From contig VTFK01000151.1 in the NCBI GenBank assembly GCA_009617715.1, positions 310,001 through 374,000 on the forward strand: a stretch of DNA of 64,000 nt, written 5' to 3'. This DNA comes from Plectrocnemia conspersa (taxonomy: Eukaryota; Arthropoda; Insecta; Trichoptera; Polycentropodidae). A model generated the notes under the pieces. It saw nothing but the letters and a program-made list of their open reading frames with translations. It made no database searches and was not told the DNA's origin. Each line of letters starts with the position of its first letter. Within the stretch, counting starts at the first letter, position 1. The position numbers were made by a program, and so were the translations under genes. Below, piece after piece: positions 1 through 12,099 of the stretch.

Positions 1-359
1 AAAGTCCACAGCTGCATAACAATAACTCAGAAATAAAAGTAATTTATGGAATTTCGGTTGTTACAAAGTGTTTTTTTATTATAATTTGTCGACTAATTAT
101 AGCTGTTATAAACAATAAAAAGTTAGGAAAAAATCATAAAACTTAAAAGAGACAATTAAGCTGTGTACAATAAAAAAGACTACATGCTTTGTTGATATTC
201 ACAAAAATGTTTTTTTAAGGAAATTGGATTTTGATGTTTTAATAAAATAAAAATAAAAATATTCCGTTACAAATGTAAACGAATAGTTACACAAATATTA
301 ATTGATTAAAGTTCCAAATATATAGGTATAAAAAAATCCATTTTAATATTTACAATACA

Positions 360-520
360 TGTGTCTGGGAGATCAGGATCAGTGATTATTATAAAATTAT
401 AAATTCGATCGATCATCATAGATTTACTGAATTTGCGTATATTTATTTAAATTAAAATCTATCTATGTCGTATGCTATTTGTTAGCTGTAATATTAGTTT
501 ATAATTAATATAAAAGATAT
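360..520 (+). repeat. Dispersed SINE-like repeat, family 2, copy 1
   Basis: The core GTGTCTGGGAGATC followed by a GTGATTATTATA-type tract recurs near 19611 and 55436. About 100 bases further on, this copy and the 19.6 kb copy share a second block ending in AGCTGTAATA. The shared order of blocks indicates one dispersed family rather than chance similarity. No coding capacity is visible. The 19.6 and 55.4 kb copies carry a weak tRNA B-box-like string just upstream of the core, so a tRNA-derived SINE is likely but not proven. The boundaries are approximate. Confidence 0.5.
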
Positions 521-1034
521 TACAGATTCATGACACTTCGCTTTCAGTCTGGTGTCTTTCAACATACTTATTAATGCGAATGAAATGAAAACTAAGTATT
601 TAATTAAAAACTTTGCGAACATGAAATGTAGGAGCAAAGATATTAGTTTTTAATATTTGTTTAATAGTTCCAATTAGTTAAAATTATGATTGAAAAATAA
701 TTAAAAAAATAATATGCTTTTATGGCCGACACATATAATATAACGGTTTGCAATCAAGAATTTTTATTCCATGTTCGAGTCATACCCTTAATTTAGTTGG
801 AAATTGTGCTATGGAAGCTTGCTTAATATCAGTACTTTATTTCGAATTTGTTCAAAGCATTTGTGATTTTTTTATCCACATATCCGTGGAATCTACTGAT
901 TAAAAATTTTAGCGATTCGAATTACAGCAATATAAAATGACTTATTGATACTACAAGTACATTTAAAATATGCAAAACAATAATTGATCTCTTAATCAAG
1001 CCTCCCAAATATCGAAACGGTTTTAATATGCTTT

Positions 1035-1215
1035 TTAACATTACCAATATGTACTTCAACTGGCGAACGATCTTTCTCATCTCCTAAGCTCTCATTTAAG
1101 AAACAGTCTTGAACAATATAATTTGTAAAATCTTATGATTATGTTTATAGAAAATTATCTCTCACTACAATTAAATTATGATATTATCATCGATAGGGTT
1201 GCTAGAGCTAAAATA
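1035..1215 (+). pseudogene. hAT transposase C-terminal relic
   Basis: Frame 1035-1109 reads LTLPICTSTGERSFSS followed by a K-L-S stretch and a stop. This matches the signature of the hAT C-terminal dimerisation region (LT-P-ST-ERSFS, as in ZMYM1 and P52-repressor-like proteins). After a frameshift, 1174-1215 reads DIIIDRVARAK, which resembles the usual end of the same family. Both pieces lie in the expected order and spacing. The rest of the transposase and any terminal repeats could not be found, so this is an old fragment with no activity. The family identification rests on motif recognition. Confidence 0.6.
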
Positions 1216-2124
1216 TAAAATGTAAATATGTAAATTTGAAAATAATCGAATAAGTATTATTTTGATTATTTTCTCTGATGATTTTTTTAAATAATATTTT
1301 ATATTTCATTTGTTTTGTGTAATACAAAATACATAATTATAATTTAAATAAATTTATTTAGAATAAAATCTGATTATGATTTTTTTATCAATATAATTAT
1401 GTAATGCTAAGATGGAATATTCATTCGATTTTCGCAGAATCTCAAATATTACATTTTAACGTTTCTCAGCTTTTTATATTATATGCTTGCAATATTTGAT
1501 TTTGAATCAATTGCTTATTTCTAGTCATATTATTATGTAATAAAGAAAATTTTAATTATATTACATCTAAATAAATATAATTTTTGGCATTATTAAAAAT
1601 TTAAGTTTATTTTATAATTCTACTGAATACAAACCTCTCTGTAATTCGGTTATAATAAATATTATAAGATACCGTTAATTTAAATAAACACTTGATTTAT
1701 AAATCAATAAAATTATTAAGACCCTTTACCATTCTATAATCGCTTTACGATTTTACGAATCACGTTAATGTTTTTTTTGCTTTATAATAATAATGTGTAG
1801 CTAATTGTATATTATTTACTAAATGCTATATTTCCTAATATATCTTGGTAAGGTTTCCATCTATTCGTGGTCTTCAAAGAACAGATTTGTCAATACAGCG
1901 CTGTTTATTTTAAATTGTTTATTAATGTTTCTGACTAAGAGGAGCTATGTCATATTTAATACATGATATGTAATACAATATAAAACTTTGTATTGCCTTG
2001 GGCTCCTAGCGAAGTAAATCCGCCACTAAATATAGATTATAGAATAAACTAATGCTTCGTTGTGGTGTGCAATTTAAAAATATAAATAGGATGTTACAGT
2101 ATATATTGGTTTTTATCAATTTTA

Positions 2125-3209
2125 CTTAATGTCAGACCTGCCGAGAGGGGAGGGGGAGAGGGTAAAAATTCATGGAGCCCGATGTACTTCAGGGGTCCAA
2201 CTCTGGAAAAAATCATAGCACAAATAGCTCAAATAATGAATATGAACTAAGCTACAGTTGTTTGAGATGTACCTATACACTGATGTATTTAAATTAAAAT
2301 TTCCTCACCCTTTTTTTATACATATTATAAAATAAATAAATAAAGCGGAACATTGCCTTCAAAAGCATCCACTTCCATTTACAATAAACATTATTGTTCA
2401 AAAAAACAGATTGCAGATTTTTGACGCGGCTCCGTTTGTGTTAGTTTTTTTTTGCAAATTATTGTTGACTTTATAGCTTTTTGTACGTTTTAAAAATATT
2501 AGATATGCGAGAAATTATTTATAATTATTAGCAGTATATTTAGCTATTCATTATTAAAAATAGTATAGAATACATATATAAAAATATAAGAGGGCTGATC
2601 AAAGTATATTCAAATCCAATTTTGGTCAATAGGAGAGCGCAAAAAACAATTATCACTTCTCAGAAGTCAAAAATTCACGTCAAAAGCAATAAAGCTTTTG
2701 ACGTGAATTTTTGACTTCTGAGAAGGGATAATTGTTTTTTGCGTTCTCCTATTGGGCAAAATTTGGTTTAGATGTTCTTTATTTGGTTCTCAGTTGTATT
2801 ATTGTTATAAAAAGTCTTAATATAAACGCTTGATAATCGTGCGTTTTCACCGCGATGGCACGATTTTATTACCTTTGATCTGAACTTGAAATTCACTATA
2901 TGGCAACACTGAGCAGCAAAGAAAACACGGCTAATTATCAGTTTAATAATATTAATACATGTATTAAATAAATTTTAATGGTTAATTAAAATATTTCGCA
3001 TAAAATATGATTTTATAAAATATGTAGCAACGGTTGCTAATTTTTATATTTATTTGTAACATAGAAAAGGTTAACTCGTTCCTATTATAATTTATTCAAT
3101 AAATTACATCACGATGTGAAAAAATATATAAAATGCCATTTTTGTCATGAGGCCCGGAATCATTGTTTTTCCAGGGCCCGAGTTTGCTCTTGCCGGCCCT
3201 GCTTAGTGT
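2125..3209. mobile_element. Non-autonomous hAT-like DNA transposon with 8-bp target duplication
   Basis: The element body spans 2133-3201 (1,069 bp). It starts CAGACCTGCCGAGAG, and the reverse complement of its end reads CAGGGCCGGCAAGAG. That is an imperfect terminal inverted repeat of the CAGGG type common in hAT elements. It is flanked by CTTAATGT (2125-2132) and CTTAGTGT (3202-3209), an 8-bp duplication with one mismatch, as expected for hAT. Further inside, the ends share a second inverted block (TCCAACTCTGG against CTCGGGCCCTGG). No transposase was recognised inside, so it must have been mobilised in trans. A foldback sequence at 2611-2770 sits within it. Confidence 0.7.
2611..2770. repeat. 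Foldback inverted repeat with about 75-bp arms
   Basis: The arms 2611-2686 and 2694-2770 are nearly perfect inverse copies separated by a few bases. Examples are AATAGGAGAGCGC against GCGTTCTCCTATT, and CACGTCAAAAGC against GCTTTTGACGTG. Weaker pairing continues outward to about 2600 and 2781. There is no open reading frame. It could be a foldback MITE nested in the surrounding hAT element or part of that element's own structure. A transcript would form a long hairpin. Confidence 0.8.
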
Positions 3210-3236
3210 ATATTTTATTTATTTATTTTTTATTAA

Positions 3237-3736
3237 ATATTTTGTGTTATGCCATGTACATATATTTGTATTATGCCATGTACATATAAAAAAATTTCAG
3301 GGTTGAAACCATCTGTAGGGTAAAAACTACAATATATAAGGGCGAAGCTCCGGTGTTAGGCCCGTCGACTACGGCGCCTCACAGATTCAACGGGTTTTTT
3401 AGAAAAAAACTTTAAAGATTTATATATATATATATTTTTTATTTAATCTTTCTTTGTTACCTGATAAGGCATAAGCCCAATGCGTTACAACGGGATAAAT
3501 CTGTACCAACTAAGTAAATCTATCTTGTATAAGAATGAAAGTCTGAGAATCAGTGAAATTTATATTATTAATTATAAATTATTATGTATATTATAATATA
3601 ATTTATAAGTAGATTTTACCGCAGTTTTTTTATAACTGCGCATTTTTATAAATAAAAACTCTAGTACCGCTGCTGGGGCTCGAATCCGCAACCTCACAGT
3701 TAATAGTCTGAGACGTTGCGGACTACGCTATTCCGT
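3237..3736 (-). repeat. tRNA-derived SINE, family 1, copy A
   Basis: Read on the minus strand, it begins with a tRNA-like head. GGAATAGCGTAGTCCG fits an A box, and GGATTCGAGCC fits a B box about 50 bases later. The body is shared with copies at 8906-9411 and 58725-59060. It contains the near-palindromic AGTGACATCTAT-type block, the CATTGGGCTTATGCC block, and the 3' block GCGAAGCTCCGG. The 3' end carries two tandem copies of a unit containing TTATGCCATGTACATATA (3247-3290), similar to the short tandem tails of some SINEs and LINEs. No protein is encoded. An RNA polymerase III internal promoter is inferred from the boxes. Confidence 0.75.
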
Positions 3737-3740
3737 ATTC

Positions 3741-4180
3741 CCATTATTTTATGTATATATACTATATACATAAAATAAATTATAAATACCATGATTATTA
3801 TGTCGTTAATATTTGTCTACATTATTAAGGTTTCTTAATGCTTCTGATATTTATTTTAATATTCTATTTTTTTTAAATTTATTTAAAAACTATTTAGAAA
3901 AAAATTAAGGGGGGAGGACTGATAATTATTGTTGCAGGGGAGCACACATTATTCGAATTAATTATATTTGAATTGTAATACATAATTTAAAAAAATATGT
4001 TGCCTTACATCTCAGAGACGATGAAATGGTCCCGCATTACGGACCATATGCCAAAATTGAGTGCCGCATGAAAAAAATGAACATAGCTTAAAGTCTTATT
4101 TATTGAAGATATCGTATTAAAATAAAATCTAATATGAAAATATTACGGGTGACCTAGTTTATATATTTTGTAATAATATA
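3741..4180. other. AT-rich non-coding stretch
   Basis: No gene is visible. A short G-run at 3908-3917 and a slightly GC-richer patch at 4010-4070 were examined as possible transposon ends, but no partner repeat was found. Confidence 0.4.
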
Positions 4181-4270
4181 ACATTGCGTTGTAAGTTGAT
4201 TCAATGTATTTTTCATAAAATTCTCGTTTGTAAATGGGCGGGTCGACCTGAAAGTGCCAGTGGGAGGGGG

Positions 4271-4310
4271 AAGTTTATATACAGCGGCGCCAGAACTACC
4301 GCCACAGTCA
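4271..4310 (+). promoter_or_regulatory. Candidate core promoter (TATA plus initiator-like site)
   Basis: A GC-rich island at 4235-4370 is embedded in very AT-rich DNA. In it, TTTATATA (4274-4281) is followed about 30 bases later by ACAGTCAC (4304-4311), which resembles the arthropod initiator. CpG-containing sequence (GGCGCC, GACGCCGGCGTC) follows. Downstream to about 4715 the DNA stays less AT-rich than its surroundings, as a 5' untranslated exon might. GTCAAGT near 4678 could serve as a splice donor. A minus-strand TATAAAG near 4356 offers a competing start. No protein could be connected to it, so this is inference. Confidence 0.3.
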
Positions 4311-4719
4311 CGACGCCGGCGTCGAGAGCGAAGCTCTTCGTTTTCGCGGCCCTTTATAATACGTAAAGCGGCAACTTTGCGCAAAGTTCTAACCGTGAAA
4401 ACGTAAAGTTTGACATTTGATCAAATAGACGAGTTTGTGTGAGATGTAAAAAAAATATATAGTGCACTGAGAAACTTGTGACTGACTGCTATGGGACACT
4501 TTTCTGTGAGTTTTGACAATTTTTTTCTGAATTTTCATTTTTACGTTATTAAATAAGTGAAACGGTATTATGACGAAAGCGTAAAATGCGGTTAAATTAA
4601 ACCGTAAAACCAGTAGAAAGGCTTTCATTACATTTTGTAATTAAAAATGAGATCAAACGAGCGCTGACGAGTTTGGGTCAAGTGTCGGAAAAACGAATCA
4701 AAATCGAGGTTTTTTAAAT

Positions 4720-7590
4720 TTTTTATGAGTCTATAAAGGACCGAGAAATGATAAACGGTTGAATTTAAATTAGCTTTGAAAAGATTTCTTTTGTTTATAA
4801 GTAAAATAAATTAATAACAGCGAACAATATATTTAAATGACGAATTGTGCAATATGTTAATAAATATATACATAAGTATACATAGATAAAATAGCTCTTA
4901 TCGTTTAGTAAATTAAACATTACATAAATGCTTTATCAATGCAGAATGCTTATATTATAAATATATTATTATTGGCAACAAAATTAATTGTTATTTTTTA
5001 TTGTCATATCATAATTATTTTTATGGTAATTCTGTTATACATCTTAAACAAAAAATTATGATTTTAAAAATTAAAATGGTTTATTAGGTAATTATGTTAA
5101 TATTTAATATGCGGTTGCGTAGTTAAAAGTGACCCTTAAAATTAATAAATGTAATATTTATAAAAAAAAAAAAACAATGCGGCGAAAAAAAAATATAAGC
5201 AATAGGAACATTTTATTATTAATTTAATAATCTTTATTGTATAGTTATATTCTAAAATAATAGGTATACTATAGTGTTTTTTTATTAAATTTTTTCAAAG
5301 GTTTTATGGAAGTTTAAAATATATACCCAATGTAAATAGAACACTATTTAGTTAAAGTCATTACACTTACAATACATATTTAAATGTGCAAATTATTAAT
5401 ATTCAGCTTAAAATTAGAATAAAAACATACATGGGTTATGAAATGTTATTTATAATAAACGATTTTAATATTAAATGCACTAAATAAAAACACTGCACAA
5501 CCGTCATTTTTATATTGTAGCTTTGAATGTCTCAATACTATTTACTTTAACTCTCAAATTTTTCCCCTCCCCCTTCCTCTCTGAAGGCTTGAGTATGAGC
5601 CTAGACCTAGATCCTAGTATGTCTGGAAGAAAACAGCATTGTTAGATTTGGTCTAATAGGACGGTCACTTTAAATCTCCTAGAGCTTTCTCAAGCTTTGA
5701 ATCAATTAAAAATTTTAAGATACGGCACGAAAGAGCCATTACTTATATATATAAAAAATTGCGTCTAGCTGAAGTTCCTAATACATGTAAGATTAGTGCG
5801 CCGGGTTCACTCTTACTTACCATCTTAAAGTCTGTCACATGTGAAAATTTGGGACACATTATTTATTTTTTACTAAATATTTTTTATAATAATAATTTCT
5901 TGCTAGTGTGAATTTATGAGTAAATATATTAAATGCTAACATAAAACCATAAATATACATCATTGCATTTTTTTTTGTGTAGGGTTTTACTTCAAAAATA
6001 TACAAATACAATATAATATTAAACTTAAACTCAAAACTTTAAATTTTGAAAAAAAATTTGTCCAGTTCTAGTTTTACCTGAGTTTTCACTACTACTTTAC
6101 TTACTTATTTTTCTCTGAGCTCGCTAACAGTGAACCTCACATTAAATCGACACAAACGAACCCTAACCTACTGTATAACACCATCGTAGTTGGGAAAAGA
6201 GCAGTCTTTTTACTTTTAATATCAGATTTCGTCTTACCTTGAATTTCTTAAAGCTTATTTAAGCATTGAATCGTTTTAAATATTTTATAACGCGTATCTG
6301 TAGCAAAATATAAAAAAAAATACAAAAAATTAGTTCCTGATTATAGTAAGAATGTAGTGAAAAGCAAATGTGTCTTTATAAATTTTGCCCTCATTTTAAA
6401 AATATTATTAAATATACCTAAATTAAAACAAGACTTATAATAAATAAGCACGTAAACACATACGTTTATTACAATATTACTAGCTTAGAAAAAAATATAT
6501 TTATTCATACTAAAATAATCTAGTATGCGTATTTCCACATCATCAAATATTCACAAAATACTAAAATATTTGCAATAAATAAAAATTAAGTTTTAGTTTT
6601 ACAACTTTCATTAGGTCAAATTGTGTTTGGCTAAGTTTAGATTATGTTAGAGTTTAAACAGAAAATAGTCGTTTCGCAACTATAGAATTGATCGCTAGTA
6701 TATCTACCGGTGAAAATGTATTCACTGAAACTTCAGTAAAAATATTTTAAAATTTACTTTAAAATGTCCAAAATGCGTATTATAATTAATTATGATTTTT
6801 TTGAGTAATCGTTTTATTACTAAGTGGCGTCGCAAAATAAATTTTAAAATTGTAAGCATAAAAACAACAATATTATTATCAATTCTGTCTATTAGCATAA
6901 TGTTCATGGATAAGACGTCTCATAACATCTCCTTGAAATAATTTTGCCTAATAAATATTTAACGAAATGGGAAATCTTTGAATATATTTCTCTCGCTTTT
7001 CAGGCAATGGTAATTAATATTTTCAACCGATATCTAAAATTGAGTAACAAGCACCTATTGTATTTTATAAATATACGGCACAAACACAACTTATGTATAT
7101 ATTAAACCAATTAAATTAAATATGTATACATAAAGTAATCTGTATTTTGACGTACAGTTATTTGTATTGTATTTACATTGATCAACAATGCATATTTGTG
7201 CGAATGTGGGTTGATTATATCCAATAATCTGGTATCATATTGCCGTATAGTAGTTTGTTATGGCTGCCATAAACAGTAGGGGTAGAGTTTGCAATATCGC
7301 AGGGGAAATCAAATGCAGTGTGATAGGATATCCGTCCATATTAGACGAATATATAAAAATATGATCCGCAATTTGTAGAACCGATTGAAATAGCTGTGCA
7401 ACACAAAATTATCTTATTATACTAATTAATCATTTTATAATTGATTTTATTTTGGGAAATTTCAAAACAAATTTTATGATTATGCTTCGAAAAATACACA
7501 ATTTAAATTTAAATTCAATAATTTCAAAGCTTTGTTTTGAGCCCTAGATTATAAATATATATATGAATATATTTTTAAATCATGCTAAAA
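4720..7590. other. AT-rich non-coding stretch
   Basis: No supported gene; the open frames are short and low in complexity. A pyrimidine-rich run with CCCCTCCCCC near 5566-5590 is the inverse of the G-rich end of the hAT element at 2133 and may be a relic end of the same family. Its partner end was not found. Nothing else stood out. Confidence 0.4.
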
Positions 7591-7595
7591 AATAC

Positions 7596-8006
7596 TACAG
7601 TAAAATCTCTTTGTAACGAATACCGAAATAACAAAATTCCCAGTGTAACGAATTTTTAATTTGTCCCTGAAAAACTTGAATGCAAATTGATCTCAGTATA
7701 ACGAAATATTTTGCTGCAAATTAAAGAATGTCGTTATAACTTGACACAATATTTCTCCAAATTTAGTTAGTCCTTGATTTGGCGTGTGGTGGATGTTTCG
7801 CCGACCCTCAAACAAATTTTATTGTGTTCATTACAGTATCCATAAAGTGGACAAAAAATGATCTGTCAATCTTGTAAGTGGCTAATTTGATGCTGTAGTA
7901 ATATGGTAATTAAAAATAAAATCAAAATATATCATCTTCCTTACATTCAATATAACGAATTTTTTTATTCACTCCCCTGAGCTTCGCTATAATGAGATTT
8001 CACGTA
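7596..8006. mobile_element. Pogo/Tigger-like MITE with TA target duplication
   Basis: The element spans 7598-8004 (407 bp) and is flanked by TA on both sides. The left end reads CAGTAAAATCTCTTTGTAAC. The reverse complement of the right end reads CGTGAAATCTCATTATAGCG. The terminal CAGT-AAATCTC-TATAACGAA pattern is typical of pogo/Tigger members of the Tc1/mariner superfamily. Several internal copies of TAACGAAT lie near both ends. There is no transposase frame. It is a non-autonomous element, presumably inactive. Confidence 0.75.
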
Positions 8007-8905
8007 TTATTAAGTTTTAATCAGGATATCACATTATATTGGTTTTATTCTTATTAAGTGTGATATAATGCATTTTTAATCATTATGATTCCTTAATTAA
8101 TATTTTTATTTGTTGTTTTTTCAATACAATAATGGCTCAGGTTTAATTGTTATCACAGGTATATTTTTTTAAATTTTATGCAAGGTTTCTACATTTTTAT
8201 TTTACAAAATACGCAATTGAATTGCTATTTAAAATTATTATTTTTATTGCATTTATATAATATATAGTATTTTACTCATATTTTAAAAGCTCAGTTTTAT
8301 GCCTTTGATTTATGATTTTAAAAATCTAAGTAATATTATTTTAAAGTGATACCTTTTACTTAATCGTTATAGTTACTTGATTTATTGCATTAGTTTTTTA
8401 CAATAAGGATTATATATAATAGATATACTTTTTTGGATTTTTTTGCAAATATTTCCATTAATAATTCAAAATTTTATGTAAAAAAATACTCAACTATTAT
8501 TATTTTTGCATTTAAAATATAAATAGAATATATATTTACTATTTTAAAAATCGCTTTTGAGCTTCTGACTATAAAAATATGTTTTAAAAATCTACAAAAT
8601 TCAGTTGTATCGTGAAAGTTTGTTTCAAAGAGTCGTTGAAGTACAATAGATAAAAATGCACGAACTTTTATGGTTTTTTTTTCTCGTGTCACACAAGATC
8701 TGTATTAATAATACACTGCTGATTTGCACAAATAAAACAGTACTGATATTCTCAATTTATATCAAATTAGCTCATAAACAGTCTTTATCTCATTAAATTA
8801 AATTTGGGAGAGTCTTAGAAAGATCAATACCTGATGGGAAAAAACTAGAAAATATAATAGCTAATAAAACGAGAAAAATGAAAAGATAAAAAATGACTTG
8901 CCGTC

Positions 8906-9411
8906 ATTTAAGGACGGAATAGCGTAGTCCGTAACGTCTCAGACTAGTAACTCTGCGCGTTGCGCGTTCGAGCCTCGGCAGCAAAACTCAAATATTTATT
9001 TATAAAAAATGCACTATTATTAAAAAACCAGCCCCAGCTGCAGTGACATCTATTGATTATAAATTATATGACATAATTTATAATTATTAATATAGATGGC
9101 ACTGATTCCCAGACTTTCAGTCTGGATGTTAATACTTACTTGTAGGTATTCAATATATCTGATTAATTTACTCAGTTGTTACAGATTTTCCCGCTGTAAC
9201 GCATTGGGCTTATGCCTGTCATGTTACAACGAAAGATTTAATAAAATATATATAAATTTTATTATTTTTTTTTTTTTTTGAAAAACCTGTTTTCTCTGTG
9301 TGACGCTGTAGTCGATGGGTCTACCACCGGAGCTTCGCCCTTGAGTAGTTTTTACCCTACAAATGGTTTTAATCCTTTATTTTTTTAATATATGTGCATG
9401 GCATAACACAA
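8906..9411 (+). repeat. tRNA-derived SINE, family 1, copy B
   Basis: This is the best-preserved copy. The head GGACGGAATAGCGTAGTCCG holds an A-box-like string, and GCGTTCGAGCC is a B-box-like string. The anticodon-arm region CTCAGACTAGTAACTCTG most resembles Lys or Ile tRNAs. The body includes the inverted block AGTGACATCTAT ... ATAGATGGCACT (about 9042-9104), CGCATTGGGCTTATGCC, a long T-run and the 3' block ACCGGAGCTTCGCCC. It ends near GTGCATGGCATAACAC, as copy A does. The open frame at 9096-9281 lies wholly inside the repeat and is not a gene. Confidence 0.8.
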
Positions 9412-12000
9412 GAGAAAGAATTTATTAATTACGTTAATAAATAACCACAAAACGTCCAACAACTGCATTTATGATTAAAAAATCAAATAGCTCTGTTTAT
9501 TAAAGAGTTGTCAAATGCCTTTCTTGCATATGTTATTTTACACGATTTTTCCAGCATATTACGTACTACGTTCATATGAACTTAATTATTAAATACAAGT
9601 ATAACATTTATTATAATTATGTGTGGCTATATAAAGGTCAATGTGTCTGGATTTAATAAATTAAATTAATGAAATACTTTCCACTTGATAAAATGCTTTT
9701 ACTGCCACTGTAAAATATTTTCTTGCTATATGGAAACCTCAAAAATCTATCCAATTAAAAACATAAAAAAGAAGAAAGCATTTCAAGAAATTATCGTTAT
9801 TAAATGTTTATTACCTCCACTTAATTAAATATTTTTTTGCTTTGAAAAGTATTTCTATGTAGTATTCACTTTCCGCGAAATTTACTAAACCACTTACCAA
9901 CTCTATAGGCTAACAGAGCAGATTTCCGGAAATTATGCTATGAATAAAGCACAGGAATATCAATATCAATTATCAGTATCATATATGTACTACATACACC
10001 TGGGGTATAAATATGTATTTTATTTATATAAATTATTTTTAATATCGTTGCGTTATGTATTCTCACATCTAATAAATATATTGTGGTTATATACCGTGAA
10101 AATGCATATTTCACTACTTTATCTGCAGCCAACGGCAATTCTGTGGTACACATTCTTCTCTGAAGATAAATACGAATCATAATTCATTATGAATGGTCTA
10201 GGAGTGGACGCGAAGGCCATAAAACATCTATTAAATTCCATGAGAATTCACGAGCAACAGGACGAATTTTTATGACTGTTTATTGAAATGGAAAAATCAC
10301 GAAAATATTATATTTGATCTTGATATCATACAGAATGTCTGGATGATATAATAAAAAATAATACATAATATAAATTCAGAGCTCTGTATATTTTATATGG
10401 AAATTCTCAACTTGATATCTAGGCTATACATAACAAATTGTTAATAAATATTGATTCTAAAACAATACACAGCAGTATTAAAAAAATAATGTTGATTACT
10501 TTGTATTCACACATTAATTTATTAACAGAGCAATATTTTTAGGTATATGTACTTTGTTAAAGAATTAGATTAACGAAAACAACCTTTATCGATAAGAGAG
10601 CTCTAGTGTTTTGCCGTTAATTACAACACTTGAAAGGTTCTGTTTTGTGTTAAAAGCCTTTTAATTTCACGACTATACATTACCGTTTCGCTTAATGCAT
10701 TTCTCGGCATAAACTCATCTCGAAAAGAGGAGGAGCAAACATTGGTTTGATATAGAAAAAGATACACTAAATTTTAGTTAATAAAAACTTTTATATCACT
10801 CTCGAGTTTACGATTGGGATAAGTTGTATTGAGTGGTTGCGGTTTCTGTCCTATTTGCTGCAGCTTCCCCATACATACTCCTAAGAAACCTGTTCTAGAC
10901 GTTACGTCTTTTGAAAGATACTTTAGCACTTTGGCCAACCCGTGTTTATAAAGTTTCAAGCAATACCATTCACACAATTTGATATAAATGTTATCCAAAG
11001 AAAATTAAACGGATTGAAATAGTTTACCAATTTTATATTCGCAAATTATAAATTTTATTAGAATAAGCCTCATTCTTGTCACTTTCTAAATATAAAGATT
11101 CTAAATTTACGTACACAAATCATTAAAGGGTGATTATCTAGAATGAATTTTTTTAAATAATTAAACTTTTGGTATATATATATAAATATATATTTTAACG
11201 TGCCTGAATTACATATTGAATCGATGTCGCAATTTGGGATCGCCAATTTTCGTACGTGAGCATGTGGTAATCCTGTATGTTTATGTATGTACACGAACGT
11301 TTTTATATTGTTGTCTGGAAAAAAATCTTCAATCTCACGTCAATCCTTTCTTGTGTTCTTGACACCTTTCTCGATAGACGTGTCATGCAATAATTTTCAA
11401 GGCACCTGAAGAAACCCACGGTTGTATTGTCTCGGCAACGTGTCACCTCATTTTGTTTATATAAAGGGTCGAGCGAAAGTCCATTTGGGATGTTTTTTAT
11501 TCGTCAACTTGTCGCACCTTTTCCTGGCTTTTTCTTGAACAAATATTGTTTGAACACTTTGGTATTCATATCCGTTGTTTCGAAAGTTATTGCGATGCTC
11601 TTAATGGTTAATAAAAGTGTAGCAAAAATAATATAAAAAAAAACCTGGATAAATTCGAATATCAAAGGTAAAGAAAAGAGATATTGCTACAACATCTTTA
11701 TATGTATTTTTTATGTTAGTAATAATTTATCGTTAGTTTAAAAACATTTGATCACTTTGCTTTTTAATATCGATATATATTCATTTTTATATATTTATTT
11801 AATAGTCCAATATACCTATTAATTCCATTATTTATTCAAAGTTATTATTTATATTAAATTAGTTACTAATGTGTACTTGAATTATTTTTTTTGTATTTAC
11901 AGATAGTTTAGCTTTATTTAGATTTAAACTCATTTTTATTCATGCTGTTATTAAAAATTTATTTCAACATTTTGCTATATACAATATTTTTAATATCTTG
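9412..12000. other. AT-rich non-coding stretch with modest GC islands
   Basis: No gene is recognised. Overlapping short open frames around 9938-10182 lie on both strands and look like chance. Patches at 10185-10270, 10780-10960 and 11290-11480 are less AT-rich and more complex than their surroundings, so they may be conserved or regulatory DNA. Without a related genome this cannot be tested. Confidence 0.35.
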
Positions 12001-12016
12001 TCTTAGCGTATTCGCT

Positions 12017-12097
12017 TAATCGGTCACCAGCACATCGCTGGTATGTTTCATTAGCACGTATTGCAGTAGCACGTAATCGGTTATGAGCACGTCGCTG
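12017..12097. repeat. Short imperfect direct repeat, about 57-bp spacing
   Basis: TAATCGG-nnnn-AGCAC-n-TCGCTG occurs at 12017-12040 and 12074-12097, with 20 of 24 positions matching. TAGCACGTA occurs twice in between. The patch is GC-richer than its surroundings. It may be a duplicated regulatory cluster or a decayed transposon end. Confidence 0.55.
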
Positions 12098-12099
12098 TC

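Noticed and set aside
6981..7120. Acceptor-like TTCTCTCGCTTTTCAG with a 33-codon frame
   Set aside because: The frame is dominated by AT-rich codons and there is no branch point or donor, so the evidence is weaker than for the 31.65 kb candidate.
9938..10182. Overlapping open frames of 80 codons on both strands
   Set aside because: Both strands are open across the same 240 bases, the translations are unremarkable and nothing resembles a known protein.
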